This document shows, in pieces, positions 27,361 through 37,295 of a stretch of DNA of 64,000 nucleotides (its first letter is position 1; every line of letters begins with the position of its first letter). Under the pieces are notes generated by a model. It did not search any database. It saw only the letters and a list, made by a program, of their open reading frames with translations, and was not told the DNA's origin. The translations under genes and the position numbers were made by a program. The stretch is from the NCBI RefSeq assembly GCF_004116725.1, contig NZ_PDKG01000006.1, positions 62,001 through 126,000 of the forward strand, given 5' to 3'. Source of the DNA: Arcobacter sp. CECT 8986. Lineage in GTDB: Bacteria; Campylobacterota; Campylobacteria; Campylobacterales; Arcobacteraceae.

Positions 27361-27969
27361 ATGAATAAAAAATTAATACCACACATCACAGTTTGTGATG
27401 CTATTACAAAGCTTTTCTACCCAAATGTTGAAGTTGTTTTACACGATGTAAAAGAGGAAAAATTAGTTCATATCTCAAATGCTTTTTCAAAAAGAGAGAT
27501 TGGTGATAAGATGATAAATGATGTTAAAGACTTTAAAGCATTAACAACAGATATCATAGGACCATATGAAAAAGTAAACTTTGATGGTAAAAAACTAAAA
27601 ACTGTTTCGTCTATTATTAGAGATGAAAATAGTGAAATAATAGGAATAATGTGTATCAACTTCGATATACAAACATTTGAAAATATTTTTGATTCTTTGA
27701 AATCTTTTTTAAATCTTGAAGATAAAAAACAATCTCCAAATTTACTATTTTCTCAAGATTGGAAAAGTCATACAAATAGATTGATAAAAAAGTTTTTACA
27801 AATAAAAGATAAAAAGATAGAAGAGCTTAAAATAAAACAGAAAAAAGAGTTAATACTATTTTTAAATGATAAAGGTATTTTCTCAATTAGAAATGTTGTT
27901 GCATATTTATGTGAGATTTTAGATATATCAAGAGCAACAATATACAAATGGCTTAAACAAGAGAATTAA
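27361..27969 (+). CDS. YheO/DauR-type transcriptional regulator (PAS-like plus HTH)
   Basis: The protein has an N-terminal YheO-like PAS domain (about 1-115: VVLHDVKEEKLVHISNAF, then EIIGIMCINFDIQTFE) and a C-terminal helix-turn-helix (about 155-200: EILDISRATIYKWLKQ). DauR represses D-arginine catabolism in Pseudomonas; other members are uncharacterised. The longest frame begins at TTG 27340, but ATG 27361 has an AAGA element 6 nt upstream and gives the usual N-terminus, so I chose it (202 residues). It is divergent from lrgAB and convergent with a DAACS symporter; either could be its target. Confidence 0.85.
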   Translation: MNKKLIPHITVCDAITKLFYPNVEVVLHDVKEEKLVHISNAFSKREIGDKMINDVKDFKALTTDIIGPYEKVNFDGKKLKTVSSIIRDENSEIIGIMCINFDIQTFENIFDSLKSFLNLEDKKQSPNLLFSQDWKSHTNRLIKKFLQIKDKKIEELKIKQKKELILFLNDKGIFSIRNVVAYLCEILDISRATIYKWLKQEN

Positions 27970-27980
27970 ATCTCTTGTTT
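27955..27980. terminator. Bidirectional terminator between the regulator and DAACS genes
   Basis: Perfect 10-bp arms AAACAAGAGA and TCTCTTGTTT with loop ATTAAA span the two convergent stop codons. Confidence 0.7.
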
Positions 27981-29199
27981 AGCTATTATAAATTTTTTCA
28001 TCTAACTCATTTTCACTTTTTGCAACAAAAACTGTAACCATAGCATCACCTGTAACATTTACAGTAGTTCTTGCCATATCTAAGATTCTATCAATTCCAG
28101 CAATAATAGCAACACCTTCTAAAGGTAAATTAACAGAAGTTAAAACAAGTGTCAACATAATTAAACCAGCACCAGGAACACCTGCTGTTCCAATTGAAGC
28201 AAGTGTTGAAGTTAAAATAATTGTCAACATATTTGAAAAAGTCAAATCCACACCAAAAGCTTGAGCAACAAACATCGCACATACACCTTGATAAATAGCA
28301 GTTCCATCCATATTTATTGTTGCACCTAAAGGTAAAACAAAACTTGAAATTGATTTTGATGTTCCTAAATTATTAACAACATTTGATGTTGTAACAGGAA
28401 GTGTTCCAGAACTACTTGTAGTTGTAAATGCAATCATTTGAGCAGGGAAAATACCTTTAAAAAATTTAATAATACTCAATTTAGATATTAATTTAATAGA
28501 TAATCCATAAGTAAATACCATGTGTAAAATAGAAGCTATATAAACACACAAAATAACTTTTAATAGACTATATAAAACATCCATTCCATATGATGCACTA
28601 ACCCAAGCCATTAAACCAAAAATACCAAATGGTGCAAAAGATATTACAATATCTGTCATTTTAAACATTACTTCAGAAAAAGAACTGAAAAAATCTTTTA
28701 CAGGTTTTGCTTTATTACCAGCTAAATTAATAGAGATACCAAGAACAATTGCAAAAAAGATAATTTGTAAGATATTACCTTGAGCTAGACTGCTTATTGG
28801 ATTTGTTGATACTATATTTAAAAGTGTATCTACTAATGATGGTGCAGTTTTTGAAGCAATAGTTTCATTATTTACTAAAGATACTCCAACACCTGGTTCA
28901 AAAATATATCCAAAAGCTAGACCAATTGTTATTGCAACTGCTGTTGTTGCCAAGTAGATGAAAAAAGTTTTTAACCCTACTCTTTTCATTTTAGATAAAT
29001 CATCCATAGATGTAATACCACTTACAAGTGTTACAAAAATAAGTGGAACAATCAACATCTTAATTAAATTTAAAAATAGTGTCCCTAAAGGTTTTAAGTA
29101 AATTGCAATATCTTTAAAAATGAGTCCTGTTACTAAACCAAGAATCAACCCTAAAAATATCTTCTGCCACAACGGCACCTTTTTATATAAAGCCCACAT
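27979..29199 (-). CDS. DAACS family dicarboxylate/amino acid:cation symporter
   Basis: This is a GltP/DctA-type symporter of about 406 residues with eight helices and two re-entrant loops. It carries the serine-rich loop TTTSSSGTLPVTTS and the substrate and sodium motif NMDGTAIYQG, with TVNVTGDAMVT near the C-terminus. It takes up glutamate, aspartate or C4-dicarboxylates with protons or sodium. A GTG at 29205 is possible, but ATG 29199 has AAGGAG 5 nt upstream. It lies downstream of a two-component system near asparaginase, Dcu and aspartase, so aspartate or asparagine products are plausible substrates. Confidence 0.92.
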   Translation of the reverse strand: MWALYKKVPLWQKIFLGLILGLVTGLIFKDIAIYLKPLGTLFLNLIKMLIVPLIFVTLVSGITSMDDLSKMKRVGLKTFFIYLATTAVAITIGLAFGYIFEPGVGVSLVNNETIASKTAPSLVDTLLNIVSTNPISSLAQGNILQIIFFAIVLGISINLAGNKAKPVKDFFSSFSEVMFKMTDIVISFAPFGIFGLMAWVSASYGMDVLYSLLKVILCVYIASILHMVFTYGLSIKLISKLSIIKFFKGIFPAQMIAFTTTSSSGTLPVTTSNVVNNLGTSKSISSFVLPLGATINMDGTAIYQGVCAMFVAQAFGVDLTFSNMLTIILTSTLASIGTAGVPGAGLIMLTLVLTSVNLPLEGVAIIAGIDRILDMARTTVNVTGDAMVTVFVAKSENELDEKIYNS

Positions 29200-29281
29200 T
29201 CTCACTCCTTAAAATTAAGCTAATCTTTAATTTTAGATAAATAAAGTGATATAAAGTGGACTTTTTTATAAAATTTAAAAA

Positions 29282-29935
29282 TTATTCAATCTCTGCTGCA
29301 TCAATTGAATAACCCAATCCTTTTACTATTTTTATAGATTTTTCAGGTATTTTTTTTCTGATTCTTTTAACTAAAGCTCTAATGTTACCTAAAGATGTAG
29401 GTTCACCTTCCCATACATACTCTTCAATTTCATCAAAGCTAAATACTCTGTGTACATCTTTTGCTAGTAATTCTAGAAATAAAATCTCTTTTTTTGCAAG
29501 TTTTACTTCTTCCCCATCTTTTGTCAAACAATGTTTTGTATAATCAAATACAAAATCATTTCCTAAATTTAATACTTTTGTTTCATACTTACATAATTTT
29601 TTTATTTTATGTATTAGTTCATACATAAAAAATGGTTTTTTCAAAAAGTCATCACACCCTATTTCATATGATGTTTGAATTTTATCTAGCTCGTGATTAG
29701 AACTAATAATAATTACTGGAATATCTTTATGATACATTCTAATTGATTCTAAAATCGATATTCCATCCAAAGAAGGAACATTTATATCCAAAATAAAACA
29801 TTGATAACCATTTACTAATGCTTCTAAAGCATCCTCCCCATCGTAAAATGTATCAACTTTATATCCTTCTTTTTCTAAGGCACTAGAGATTAAATTACAT
29901 AATCTTTCGTTATCTTCAAGCACTAATATCTTCAT
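29282..29935 (-). CDS. OmpR-family response regulator
   Basis: The 217-residue protein has a receiver domain (phosphorylated Asp50 in CFILDINVP; conserved lysine in FLKKPF) and a C-terminal winged helix (about 120-215: LTKDGEEVKLAKKEILFLELL, then NIRALVKRIRKKI). It overlaps the upstream sensor kinase gene by 20 nt, making a cognate pair very likely. Its position between the DAACS symporter and the asparaginase-Dcu-aspartase genes suggests those as targets. Confidence 0.93.
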   Translation of the reverse strand: MKILVLEDNERLCNLISSALEKEGYKVDTFYDGEDALEALVNGYQCFILDINVPSLDGISILESIRMYHKDIPVIIISSNHELDKIQTSYEIGCDDFLKKPFFMYELIHKIKKLCKYETKVLNLGNDFVFDYTKHCLTKDGEEVKLAKKEILFLELLAKDVHRVFSFDEIEEYVWEGEPTSLGNIRALVKRIRKKIPEKSIKIVKGLGYSIDAAEIE

Positions 29936-32138
29936 GATTTAATTCCAATTTTATACTAAATTTTGCACCTAATTCTGTATTTATAACACTTATAACCCCA
30001 CCCATTTTATCTTCAATAATAAGTCTAGCCATATATAAGCCTATACCATGACCTGTATGTTTTGTCGTATAATAAGGTTCAAATACATTATTTATATGCT
30101 CTTTTGAGATTCCTCCACCATTGTCCTCTATTTCAATTAATACATAATTATCTATATTTTTGATACTTATATTAATAACTCCTTTTTTTATGTTATTAGC
30201 TTTTTTATTTTTTATAATTGCTTCTTTTGCATTGTTTACTATGTTTAAAAGTGTTTGCATTAACTCATTTTTATATCCTAAGATATTTAAATTACAATTT
30301 TTGGCAACATTTATATTTACTTTTATATAGTTATATTTTATATTATGTCTTACAATTTCCATCATTCTTACAACAGATTCATATATATCAAATACAGTTT
30401 TTTGATTTGATGGTTTTATAAAGTTTTGAAAATCATTAATTGTTTCTGTCATATAACGTACTTGAAACATAATATCATTTACAAATTTTGAACTCTCTTC
30501 ATCTTCTTGTGTACCATTTTCATAGATTTGCTCTTGGGCTATTGTTGCTATTTCTACTAATGGACTTTTCCATTGATGTGCAATTGATGAAAATATCTCC
30601 CCAATCTCTGCTAATTTAGATTGTTGGATAATAAACTCTTGATGTTTCATCTTCTCTTGTAGTGCAGCTTTTTCTTTTGTAACATCTGTAAATACCGTAA
30701 CTGTACCACTTGTTTTGAAAATATTTTCAGTATAGTTTGTCTGATTTAACATAAAAATATACTCTTTGTCTTCATCTGTTTTAAATGTTATCTCATTTTT
30801 TCCAGCTAAATTTTTTATCATTTTTAATAAATTATTTACATTATCATTTTCTATATAATCTTTTAATTTTCTACTTTTATCTTCTAGGGTAAATAACTCT
30901 AAAAACTCTTTAAATTTAGAGTTAGAATCAACAATATATCCATTTTGGTCTTGCCATAAAATTGGACTTTGAACTGAGTTTAATAAAACTTTATCGAACT
31001 CCATTCTTTGTTTTAATTTTTTTGCATTTTTTATTCTATGATATAAATTGTGGATAAGTCCAAGTGTTAAAAATAGCAAAAATGGTGAAAGAACAAATAC
31101 AAAATCAATAAATTTTCTATATTTATCAAAAAAAGATACAGGAGCATTTACATACTCAAATTTTTTATGTAAAAGTTCAGGTGATAAAAAGAACTCTTTT
31201 GCTTTTTGATAATCAAAAACATAACTGTATGATAAATCAGTTTGAATAATAGGAGACATTGAAGGGTCTTCTAAAATCTTCATAATTACTTTTGCAGAAT
31301 TTTTCCCTAATTGTTTTATATTTACTAGTTTCCCTCCAAAAGCACCTGCATTGATAAACAAATCATCTGTAATAAATACAGGCAGTTTTGCATTTTCAAT
31401 AAATGAAGCAATTTCATAATTTTTATTTAGTTTTCCTGTACTATCATTATAAAATCTGATAAAAAATATAGCTTCATTCTTTTTAAATTTTGAGAATTTT
31501 TTATTTAATTTATCAAAAGTTATATTTCTTATATATTCAACTTTATATTTATTTCCTATTTCATTAATTGCTTCTTTTATATATGGTTCTGAATCATCAC
31601 CGTTTGCACTTTTATCATTTATAATATAAAGTTTTTTAATATCTGGCATAATTTTTGGAATCATTTTTATAGTTTCAGGAATTGCTCTTCTTTCCATCAT
31701 ACCTGACACTTTATCTTCCAAATTAAACTGTTTTACATACTCCCTTGAAAATTGCTCTAGTCCTATGAAATATACAGGTTGGCCATTTGTACATAAATCT
31801 TTGTAATATTTTAAAACAAACTCATATGCAAAAGGGTCAATTGCCACAACTAAATCATATTTATGTTTTGAAAGTTGAAGTAAATATAACTCTTTTAATT
31901 TATTATAATACTTTTGAGAAGTTATTCTTTTAGAGTCCATATATAAAACATTTATGTCAATATTTGTTTTATAAAACACCTCTTCCATACCTTTTATAAC
32001 TTTATCACTCCAATCAAAACCTTTGTGATAAGAGTTTATAATAAGTACGTTTTTAACGCCGCTTGCATATAAGTTTATAGAAAAAAATGAGATTATAAAA
32101 ATAAGTAGAAATCTTTTAATAAATAATTTGTGCATCAT
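29916..32138 (-). CDS. Sensor histidine kinase with periplasmic ABC-substrate-binding-like domain
   Basis: The 740-residue kinase has a signal or anchor segment (FLLIFIISFFSINLYASG), a periplasmic domain resembling the ABC_sub_bind family (about 28-330: LIINSYHKGFDWSDKVIKGM, VYFIGLEQFSREYV, LPVFITDDLFINAGAFGGKL), a membrane helix near 347-365 and a PAS-like region (about 380-490). The kinase core follows: H-box SIAHQWKSPL, N-box NIVNNAKEAI, and G boxes DNGGGI and GHGIGLYM. It probably reads a small molecule bound in the periplasm; an amino acid or C4-dicarboxylate is a guess from neighbours. It pairs with the overlapping response regulator. Confidence 0.92.
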   Translation of the reverse strand: MMHKLFIKRFLLIFIISFFSINLYASGVKNVLIINSYHKGFDWSDKVIKGMEEVFYKTNIDINVLYMDSKRITSQKYYNKLKELYLLQLSKHKYDLVVAIDPFAYEFVLKYYKDLCTNGQPVYFIGLEQFSREYVKQFNLEDKVSGMMERRAIPETIKMIPKIMPDIKKLYIINDKSANGDDSEPYIKEAINEIGNKYKVEYIRNITFDKLNKKFSKFKKNEAIFFIRFYNDSTGKLNKNYEIASFIENAKLPVFITDDLFINAGAFGGKLVNIKQLGKNSAKVIMKILEDPSMSPIIQTDLSYSYVFDYQKAKEFFLSPELLHKKFEYVNAPVSFFDKYRKFIDFVFVLSPFLLFLTLGLIHNLYHRIKNAKKLKQRMEFDKVLLNSVQSPILWQDQNGYIVDSNSKFKEFLELFTLEDKSRKLKDYIENDNVNNLLKMIKNLAGKNEITFKTDEDKEYIFMLNQTNYTENIFKTSGTVTVFTDVTKEKAALQEKMKHQEFIIQQSKLAEIGEIFSSIAHQWKSPLVEIATIAQEQIYENGTQEDEESSKFVNDIMFQVRYMTETINDFQNFIKPSNQKTVFDIYESVVRMMEIVRHNIKYNYIKVNINVAKNCNLNILGYKNELMQTLLNIVNNAKEAIIKNKKANNIKKGVINISIKNIDNYVLIEIEDNGGGISKEHINNVFEPYYTTKHTGHGIGLYMARLIIEDKMGGVISVINTELGAKFSIKLELNHEDISA

Positions 32139-32204
32139 AAAAACCTTATAAATATTATAAGTAATATTATAACATTTATAAATTATTTTAGATTAAGAAA
32201 AGAG

Positions 32205-32233
32205 GCAAAAAGAGATAAAAAATCTCTTTTTGC
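32205..32233. terminator. Terminator after asparaginase
   Basis: Perfect 12-bp arms GCAAAAAGAGAT and ATCTCTTTTTGC with loop AAAAA lie just past the asparaginase stop codon. Confidence 0.7.
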
Positions 32234-32240
32234 AAATATA

Positions 32241-33305
<1,065 letters not shown>

Positions 33306-33339
33306 TTAATATGGAAATTTTTCTGATTAGTTAAAAACT

Positions 33340-33363
33340 ATGTGCAAGTTAATCCTTGCACAT
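33340..33363. terminator. Hairpin between dcu and asparaginase
   Basis: Arms ATGTGCAAG and CTTGCACAT with a 6-nt loop lie in the 85-bp gap and are followed on the minus strand by AGTTTTTA. It probably gives partial termination or processing between the two genes. Confidence 0.5.
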
Positions 33364-33375
33364 AATTTAGTTTAT

Positions 33376-34677
33376 TTAGATAATTACACCTGCGAACATG
33401 AATCCGAAGATTACACTTAATGTAATTGCTACAACACCTGGAATCATAAATGGGTGGTTAAATACAAGGTTACCAATTCTAGTAGAACCTGTATCATCCA
33501 TTTCCACAGCTGCTAATAGCGTAGGGTAAGTTGGTAATACAAATAATGCACTTACTGCTGCAAATGATGCAATTGCAGTAGTTGGATCAACACCTAGTGC
33601 TAATGCTGCTGGCATTAATGCTTTAGTTGTTGCACCTTGAGAGTATAACAACATACTAGCAAAGAATAATGTTACAGCTAACATCCATGGATATTGATTT
33701 AATAATTCACTTGCGAAACCTTTAATTTCATCGATATGAGCACCAACGAAAGTAGTTCCTAACCATGCAACACCAAGTACACAAATACAAGCACTCATAC
33801 CTGATTTGAATGTTGATGCACTAATAACTTTACCTGTATCAATTTTACAAGCTAATGCAATAATAGTTGCACAAGCTAACATAAATACCATAATAGCTGC
33901 ATTTCTTGGTAAAGAAGGGTCAACAATTATTCCAACTTTTTTACTAATTAATGTAGCATAAGTTACAACTGCAAGAATAGTTACACAAAAAATTGCAACT
34001 GATAATTTTGCACCTTTTTTAATCTCAACTTTAGATTCACCTCTTAGTTTAACAAGACCTTTTTCTAATCTTTCTTTATAAACTGGATCATCTTTTAAAT
34101 CTTTACCCATAAAGTTACTAAAGAATGCTGTAATCATACAAGCAGCATAAGTAGTAGGGATAACGATTGCTAATAATTGAATATAACCAACACCTAGTGG
34201 TTCTAAAATTCCACTAAAGAAAACAACTGCTGCTGAAATAGGAGAAGCTGTAATCGCAATTTGTGATGCAACAACTGCAATACTTAAAGGTCTTGATGGT
34301 CTAATTCCTTGCTCTTTTGCAACTTCAGCGATAACTGGAAGTGTAGAGTAAGCAGTGTGACCTGTACCTGCAAGTAAAGTCATGAAATATGTAACAGTTG
34401 GTGCTAAATATGTAATTTGTTTAGGATTTTTTCTTAAAATATCCTCAGCAATTTTAACCATATAATCTAAACCACCTGCAACTTGCATTGCTGCGATTGC
34501 TGCAATAACTGACATGATAATCAAAATAACATCGATTGGAATACTACCTGGTTCAAGTCCAAATCCAAGACATAAAACAAGAACTCCAAGTCCACCCGCA
34601 TAACCGATTCCAATACCGCCCATTCTTGCTCCTAAGAATATGGCGGCTAACACAACTATTATTTCTAAAACTAGCAT
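33376..34677 (-). CDS. dcuA: Anaerobic C4-dicarboxylate antiporter Dcu
   Basis: The 433-residue membrane protein has the DcuA/DcuB pattern: EIIVVLAAIFLGARMGGIGIGYAGG at the start, TYLAPTVTYFMTLLAGTGHTAYSTLPVI and ASQIAITASPISAAVV. Dcu carriers exchange fumarate, malate or aspartate for succinate during anaerobic growth. Placed between aspartase and asparaginase and near frdCAB, it would bring in aspartate and export succinate. The DcuA versus DcuB choice rests on the aspA link and is not certain. Confidence 0.93.
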   Translation of the reverse strand: MLVLEIIVVLAAIFLGARMGGIGIGYAGGLGVLVLCLGFGLEPGSIPIDVILIIMSVIAAIAAMQVAGGLDYMVKIAEDILRKNPKQITYLAPTVTYFMTLLAGTGHTAYSTLPVIAEVAKEQGIRPSRPLSIAVVASQIAITASPISAAVVFFSGILEPLGVGYIQLLAIVIPTTYAACMITAFFSNFMGKDLKDDPVYKERLEKGLVKLRGESKVEIKKGAKLSVAIFCVTILAVVTYATLISKKVGIIVDPSLPRNAAIMVFMLACATIIALACKIDTGKVISASTFKSGMSACICVLGVAWLGTTFVGAHIDEIKGFASELLNQYPWMLAVTLFFASMLLYSQGATTKALMPAALALGVDPTTAIASFAAVSALFVLPTYPTLLAAVEMDDTGSTRIGNLVFNHPFMIPGVVAITLSVIFGFMFAGVII

Positions 34678-34718
34678 AACATCCTCCTTAATTAATATGT
34701 TTACTTATGTCGTCTAAC

Positions 34719-36119
34719 CTATTTTCTTTCTCTTGGTTTAATCATATTTTCTGGTTTAATAATATCGTCTAACTCTTCTTTAGTTAATAGTTTTCTTTCT
34801 AATACGATGTCATAAACTGATCTACCAGAGTCTAATGCTTCTTTTGCAACATTAGTTGAATTTTCATATCCAATATATGGATTTAAAGCTGTAACTAGAC
34901 CAATACTATGTAATACTAAATCTTTACATCTTTCTTCATTTGCAGTAATACCATTAACACATTTTTCAGCTAATGTTTCAAATGCATTTTTCATCATGTT
35001 GATTGAGTTGAATAAGTTGTAAGCAATTACTGGTTCAAATACGTTTAATTGTAATTGTCCACCTTCACTTGCCATAGTAATAGTAACATCTGTACCAATT
35101 ACTTGGAATGCAACTTGGTTAACAACTTCTGGGATAACTGGGTTAACTTTACCTGGCATAATTGATGAACCTGGTTGCATTGCTGGTAAGTTAATTTCAT
35201 TAAATCCTGTTCTTGGTCCTGAACTTAAAAGTCTTAAGTCATTACAAATTTTAGAGATTTTAGTTGCAACTCTTTTTAATACTCCAGAAATTTGTACGTA
35301 AGCACCTGTATCTTGAGTAGCTTCAACTAAGTCTTTTGCAGTAACAAATGGTCTACCAGTTACTTCTTGTAATCTTAATTCTACTTCGTGTGCATATGCT
35401 GGGTGAGAGTTAATACCTGTACCAATTGCAGTAGCACCTAAGTTCATTTCTCTTACTAGTTGTTGTGCATCAACTAATCTTTGAATATCTTCTTCAATCA
35501 TTGTTGCGAAAGAATGGAATTCTTGTCCTAAAGTCATTGGAACTGCATCTTGTAATTGAGTTCTACCCATTTTTACAACATCTTTAAATTCTTCTGCTTT
35601 ATTAGCAAATGCTTTTCTTAAAACATTCATTGAATCAGTTAATTCATATAATTTTTCGAATAAAGCAATTCTAAATGCAGTTGGATATGAGTCATTTGTT
35701 GATTGTGATTTATTTACATCATTATTTGGGTGTAAATATTGATATTCACCTTTTGCGTGTCCTAAAATTTCAAGTGCTCTATTTGCAATAACTTCATTTG
35801 CATTCATATTAATAGAAGTTCCTGCTCCACCTTGGATCATGTCTACTACGAATTGGTCATGTAATGAACCAGCAATGATTTCATCACAAGCTGAACAAAT
35901 CGCATTTTTTTTATTTTCTTCTAATGTTCCTAAGTTATAATTAGCTAAAGCTGTTGCTTTTTTAACTTTTGCTAATGATTCAATAAATGTAGGAAATTGA
36001 GATAATAAAACACCAGTAATATGGAAGTTTTCTTGCGCTCTAGCAGTTTGTACTCCATAATATACTTCGTTTGGTATTTCTTTGTCTCCAATTAGGTCAT
36101 GTTCCATTCTAGTTTTCAT
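34719..36119 (-). CDS. aspA: Aspartate ammonia-lyase (aspartase)
   Basis: Aspartase converts aspartate to fumarate and ammonia. The 466-residue protein starts RMEHDLIGDKEIPNEVYYGVQTARA and has NDVNKSQSTNDSYPTAFRIA and the superfamily signature GSSIMPGKVNP with the catalytic serine loop. Length is normal. It heads the aspA-dcu-ansB run and provides fumarate for the neighbouring fumarate reductase. The upstream 456-bp region holds structured repeats. Confidence 0.96.
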   Translation of the reverse strand: MKTRMEHDLIGDKEIPNEVYYGVQTARAQENFHITGVLLSQFPTFIESLAKVKKATALANYNLGTLEENKKNAICSACDEIIAGSLHDQFVVDMIQGGAGTSINMNANEVIANRALEILGHAKGEYQYLHPNNDVNKSQSTNDSYPTAFRIALFEKLYELTDSMNVLRKAFANKAEEFKDVVKMGRTQLQDAVPMTLGQEFHSFATMIEEDIQRLVDAQQLVREMNLGATAIGTGINSHPAYAHEVELRLQEVTGRPFVTAKDLVEATQDTGAYVQISGVLKRVATKISKICNDLRLLSSGPRTGFNEINLPAMQPGSSIMPGKVNPVIPEVVNQVAFQVIGTDVTITMASEGGQLQLNVFEPVIAYNLFNSINMMKNAFETLAEKCVNGITANEERCKDLVLHSIGLVTALNPYIGYENSTNVAKEALDSGRSVYDIVLERKLLTKEELDDIIKPENMIKPRERK

Positions 36120-36344
36120 AATAAATCCTTCAAAAATATTTTATTTGTTTAAAACCAAAATCTTAAATATAATTTAAACTAAGACTTTAATTTTTTACTT
36201 AAAGAAATTCTATTCCTGTAAAGTGAACTAAAAGTTACTTTTTGAATATTTATTCAGATTTTTTAGCATTTTTTTGATTTTTTTATAATATTTATTTGTA
36301 GTACTTATATATAATATGTGTTAGGGAAAAATTGGGCAATAAAA

Positions 36345-36374
36345 AAGCCCTAGAAGGATGTAAAACTAGGGCTT
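36345..36374 (-). terminator. Strong hairpin terminator upstream of aspA
   Basis: Arms AAGCCCTAG and CTAGGGCTT with a 12-nt loop are followed on the minus strand by TTTTTTA. It lies about 150 nt beyond the frdB terminator, so it may end a separate short transcript. Confidence 0.65.
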
Positions 36375-36378
36375 CTTC

Positions 36379-36592
36379 TTTTGGTTGTTTTATACTTTTT
36401 TATAGTATTAGATTTTTAAAGTTTAGTAATATATTTTGAAATAATGTTTGAATGTCAACCTCCCTACCAAAAAGAGTAGCATTCAAAACCTTTTACATTG
36501 CGCTTTTTTTCTAATAACTGATTATAAAAGCTCCAGGGGGATGGGGGTTCTGGAGCTTTTAAGTTTTGGTTGTTTCTACTCTTTTATAGTAG
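36379..36592. repeat. Duplicated element TTTTGGTTGTTT plus small hairpin
   Basis: Copy one (36379-36408) is TTTTGGTTGTTT, T, then a 5-bp stem ATACT/AGTAT with a 7-nt loop. Copy two (36564-36592) is TTTTGGTTGTTT, then stem CTACT/AGTAG with a 7-nt loop. The stems differ by a compensatory A-T to C-G pair. Copy two overlaps the frdB stop codon. Each copy lies beside one GC hairpin. Confidence 0.6.
36526..36560 (-). terminator. Terminator of the frdCAB operon
   Basis: Arms AAAAGCTCCAG and CTGGAGCTTTT with a 13-nt G-rich loop lie 16 nt past the frdB stop codon and are followed by TTTTATAAT on the minus strand. Confidence 0.8.
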
Positions 36593-37295
36593 CAAGCTTT
36601 CTTCGCATATAAGCAATTTTATTTTGTAAAGGAAGGTGTTTTGGACAAGTATCCTCACAACCAAGAAGAGTCATACATCCAAAGATTCCATTATCATCTC
36701 CAACTAATTCGTAATAGTCTTCATCTGTTCTTTCATCATGTGGGTCACATTCAAATCTTGCAACTCTATTTAACCCAACTGCACCAACGAAATCTTCTCT
36801 GATTAATTTTGTTCCACAAGCAGCAACACAACATCCGCACTCAATACATCTATCAAGTTCGAATACTTCGTCAGCTACATCTGGATCAATTCTTTCTTCA
36901 AGATTAGCAATATCAGTCTCTTTAGAAGTATGAATCCAAGACTCAACTCTTTTACTCATACCATCCATCCATTCACCTGTATTAACAGATAAATCTTTGA
37001 TTAGTTTGAATGTTGGTAAAGGTAATAGAGTAATAACACTATCTAAATCTTTTGTTAAAGTTCTACAAGCAAGTTTTGGTCTACCATCAATCATCATGGC
37101 ACAACTTCCACAAATACCTGCACGACATACGAAGTCAAAACTTAGACCTGCATCTAAAGTCTCTCTAATTTGAGTTAGAGCTAAATAGATTGTCATACTG
37201 TCTGTTTCTTCAATTGAATAATCTTTGAAATACGGTTTGCTATCTCCACTTTGTGGGTCGTATCTTAATACTCTTATTGTTAATTGTCGTGCCAT
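36576..37295 (-). CDS. frdB: Fumarate reductase iron-sulfur subunit
   Basis: The 239-residue subunit carries electrons between the membrane hemes and the flavin. It has the [2Fe-2S] cluster cysteines in [12 protein letters not shown] with a fourth cysteine in RPKLACRTL, and the two C-terminal clusters in [12 protein letters not shown] and [13 protein letters not shown]. The gene overlaps frdA by one base. The length matches the Wolinella and Campylobacter subunit. Confidence 0.96.
   Translation of the reverse strand: MARQLTIRVLRYDPQSGDSKPYFKDYSIEETDSMTIYLALTQIRETLDAGLSFDFVCRAGICGSCAMMIDGRPKLACRTLTKDLDSVITLLPLPTFKLIKDLSVNTGEWMDGMSKRVESWIHTSKETDIANLEERIDPDVADEVFELDRCIECGCCVAACGTKLIREDFVGAVGLNRVARFECDPHDERTDEDYYELVGDDNGIFGCMTLLGCEDTCPKHLPLQNKIAYMRRKLATIKE

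Larger units (their letters stand above)
36120..36575. other. 456-bp intergenic region between frdB and aspA
   Basis: I see no coding frame here. The aspA-proximal part (36120-36340) is plain AT-rich DNA and should hold the aspA promoter. The rest contains two strong GC hairpins (36345-36374 and 36526-36560), two copies of TTTTGGTTGTTT each beside a small hairpin, and a looser dyad TTTGAATG/CATTCAAA (36447-36454, 36480-36487) whose interior contains CTACC and GTAG. A small structured RNA on the minus strand is possible. Confidence 0.7.
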
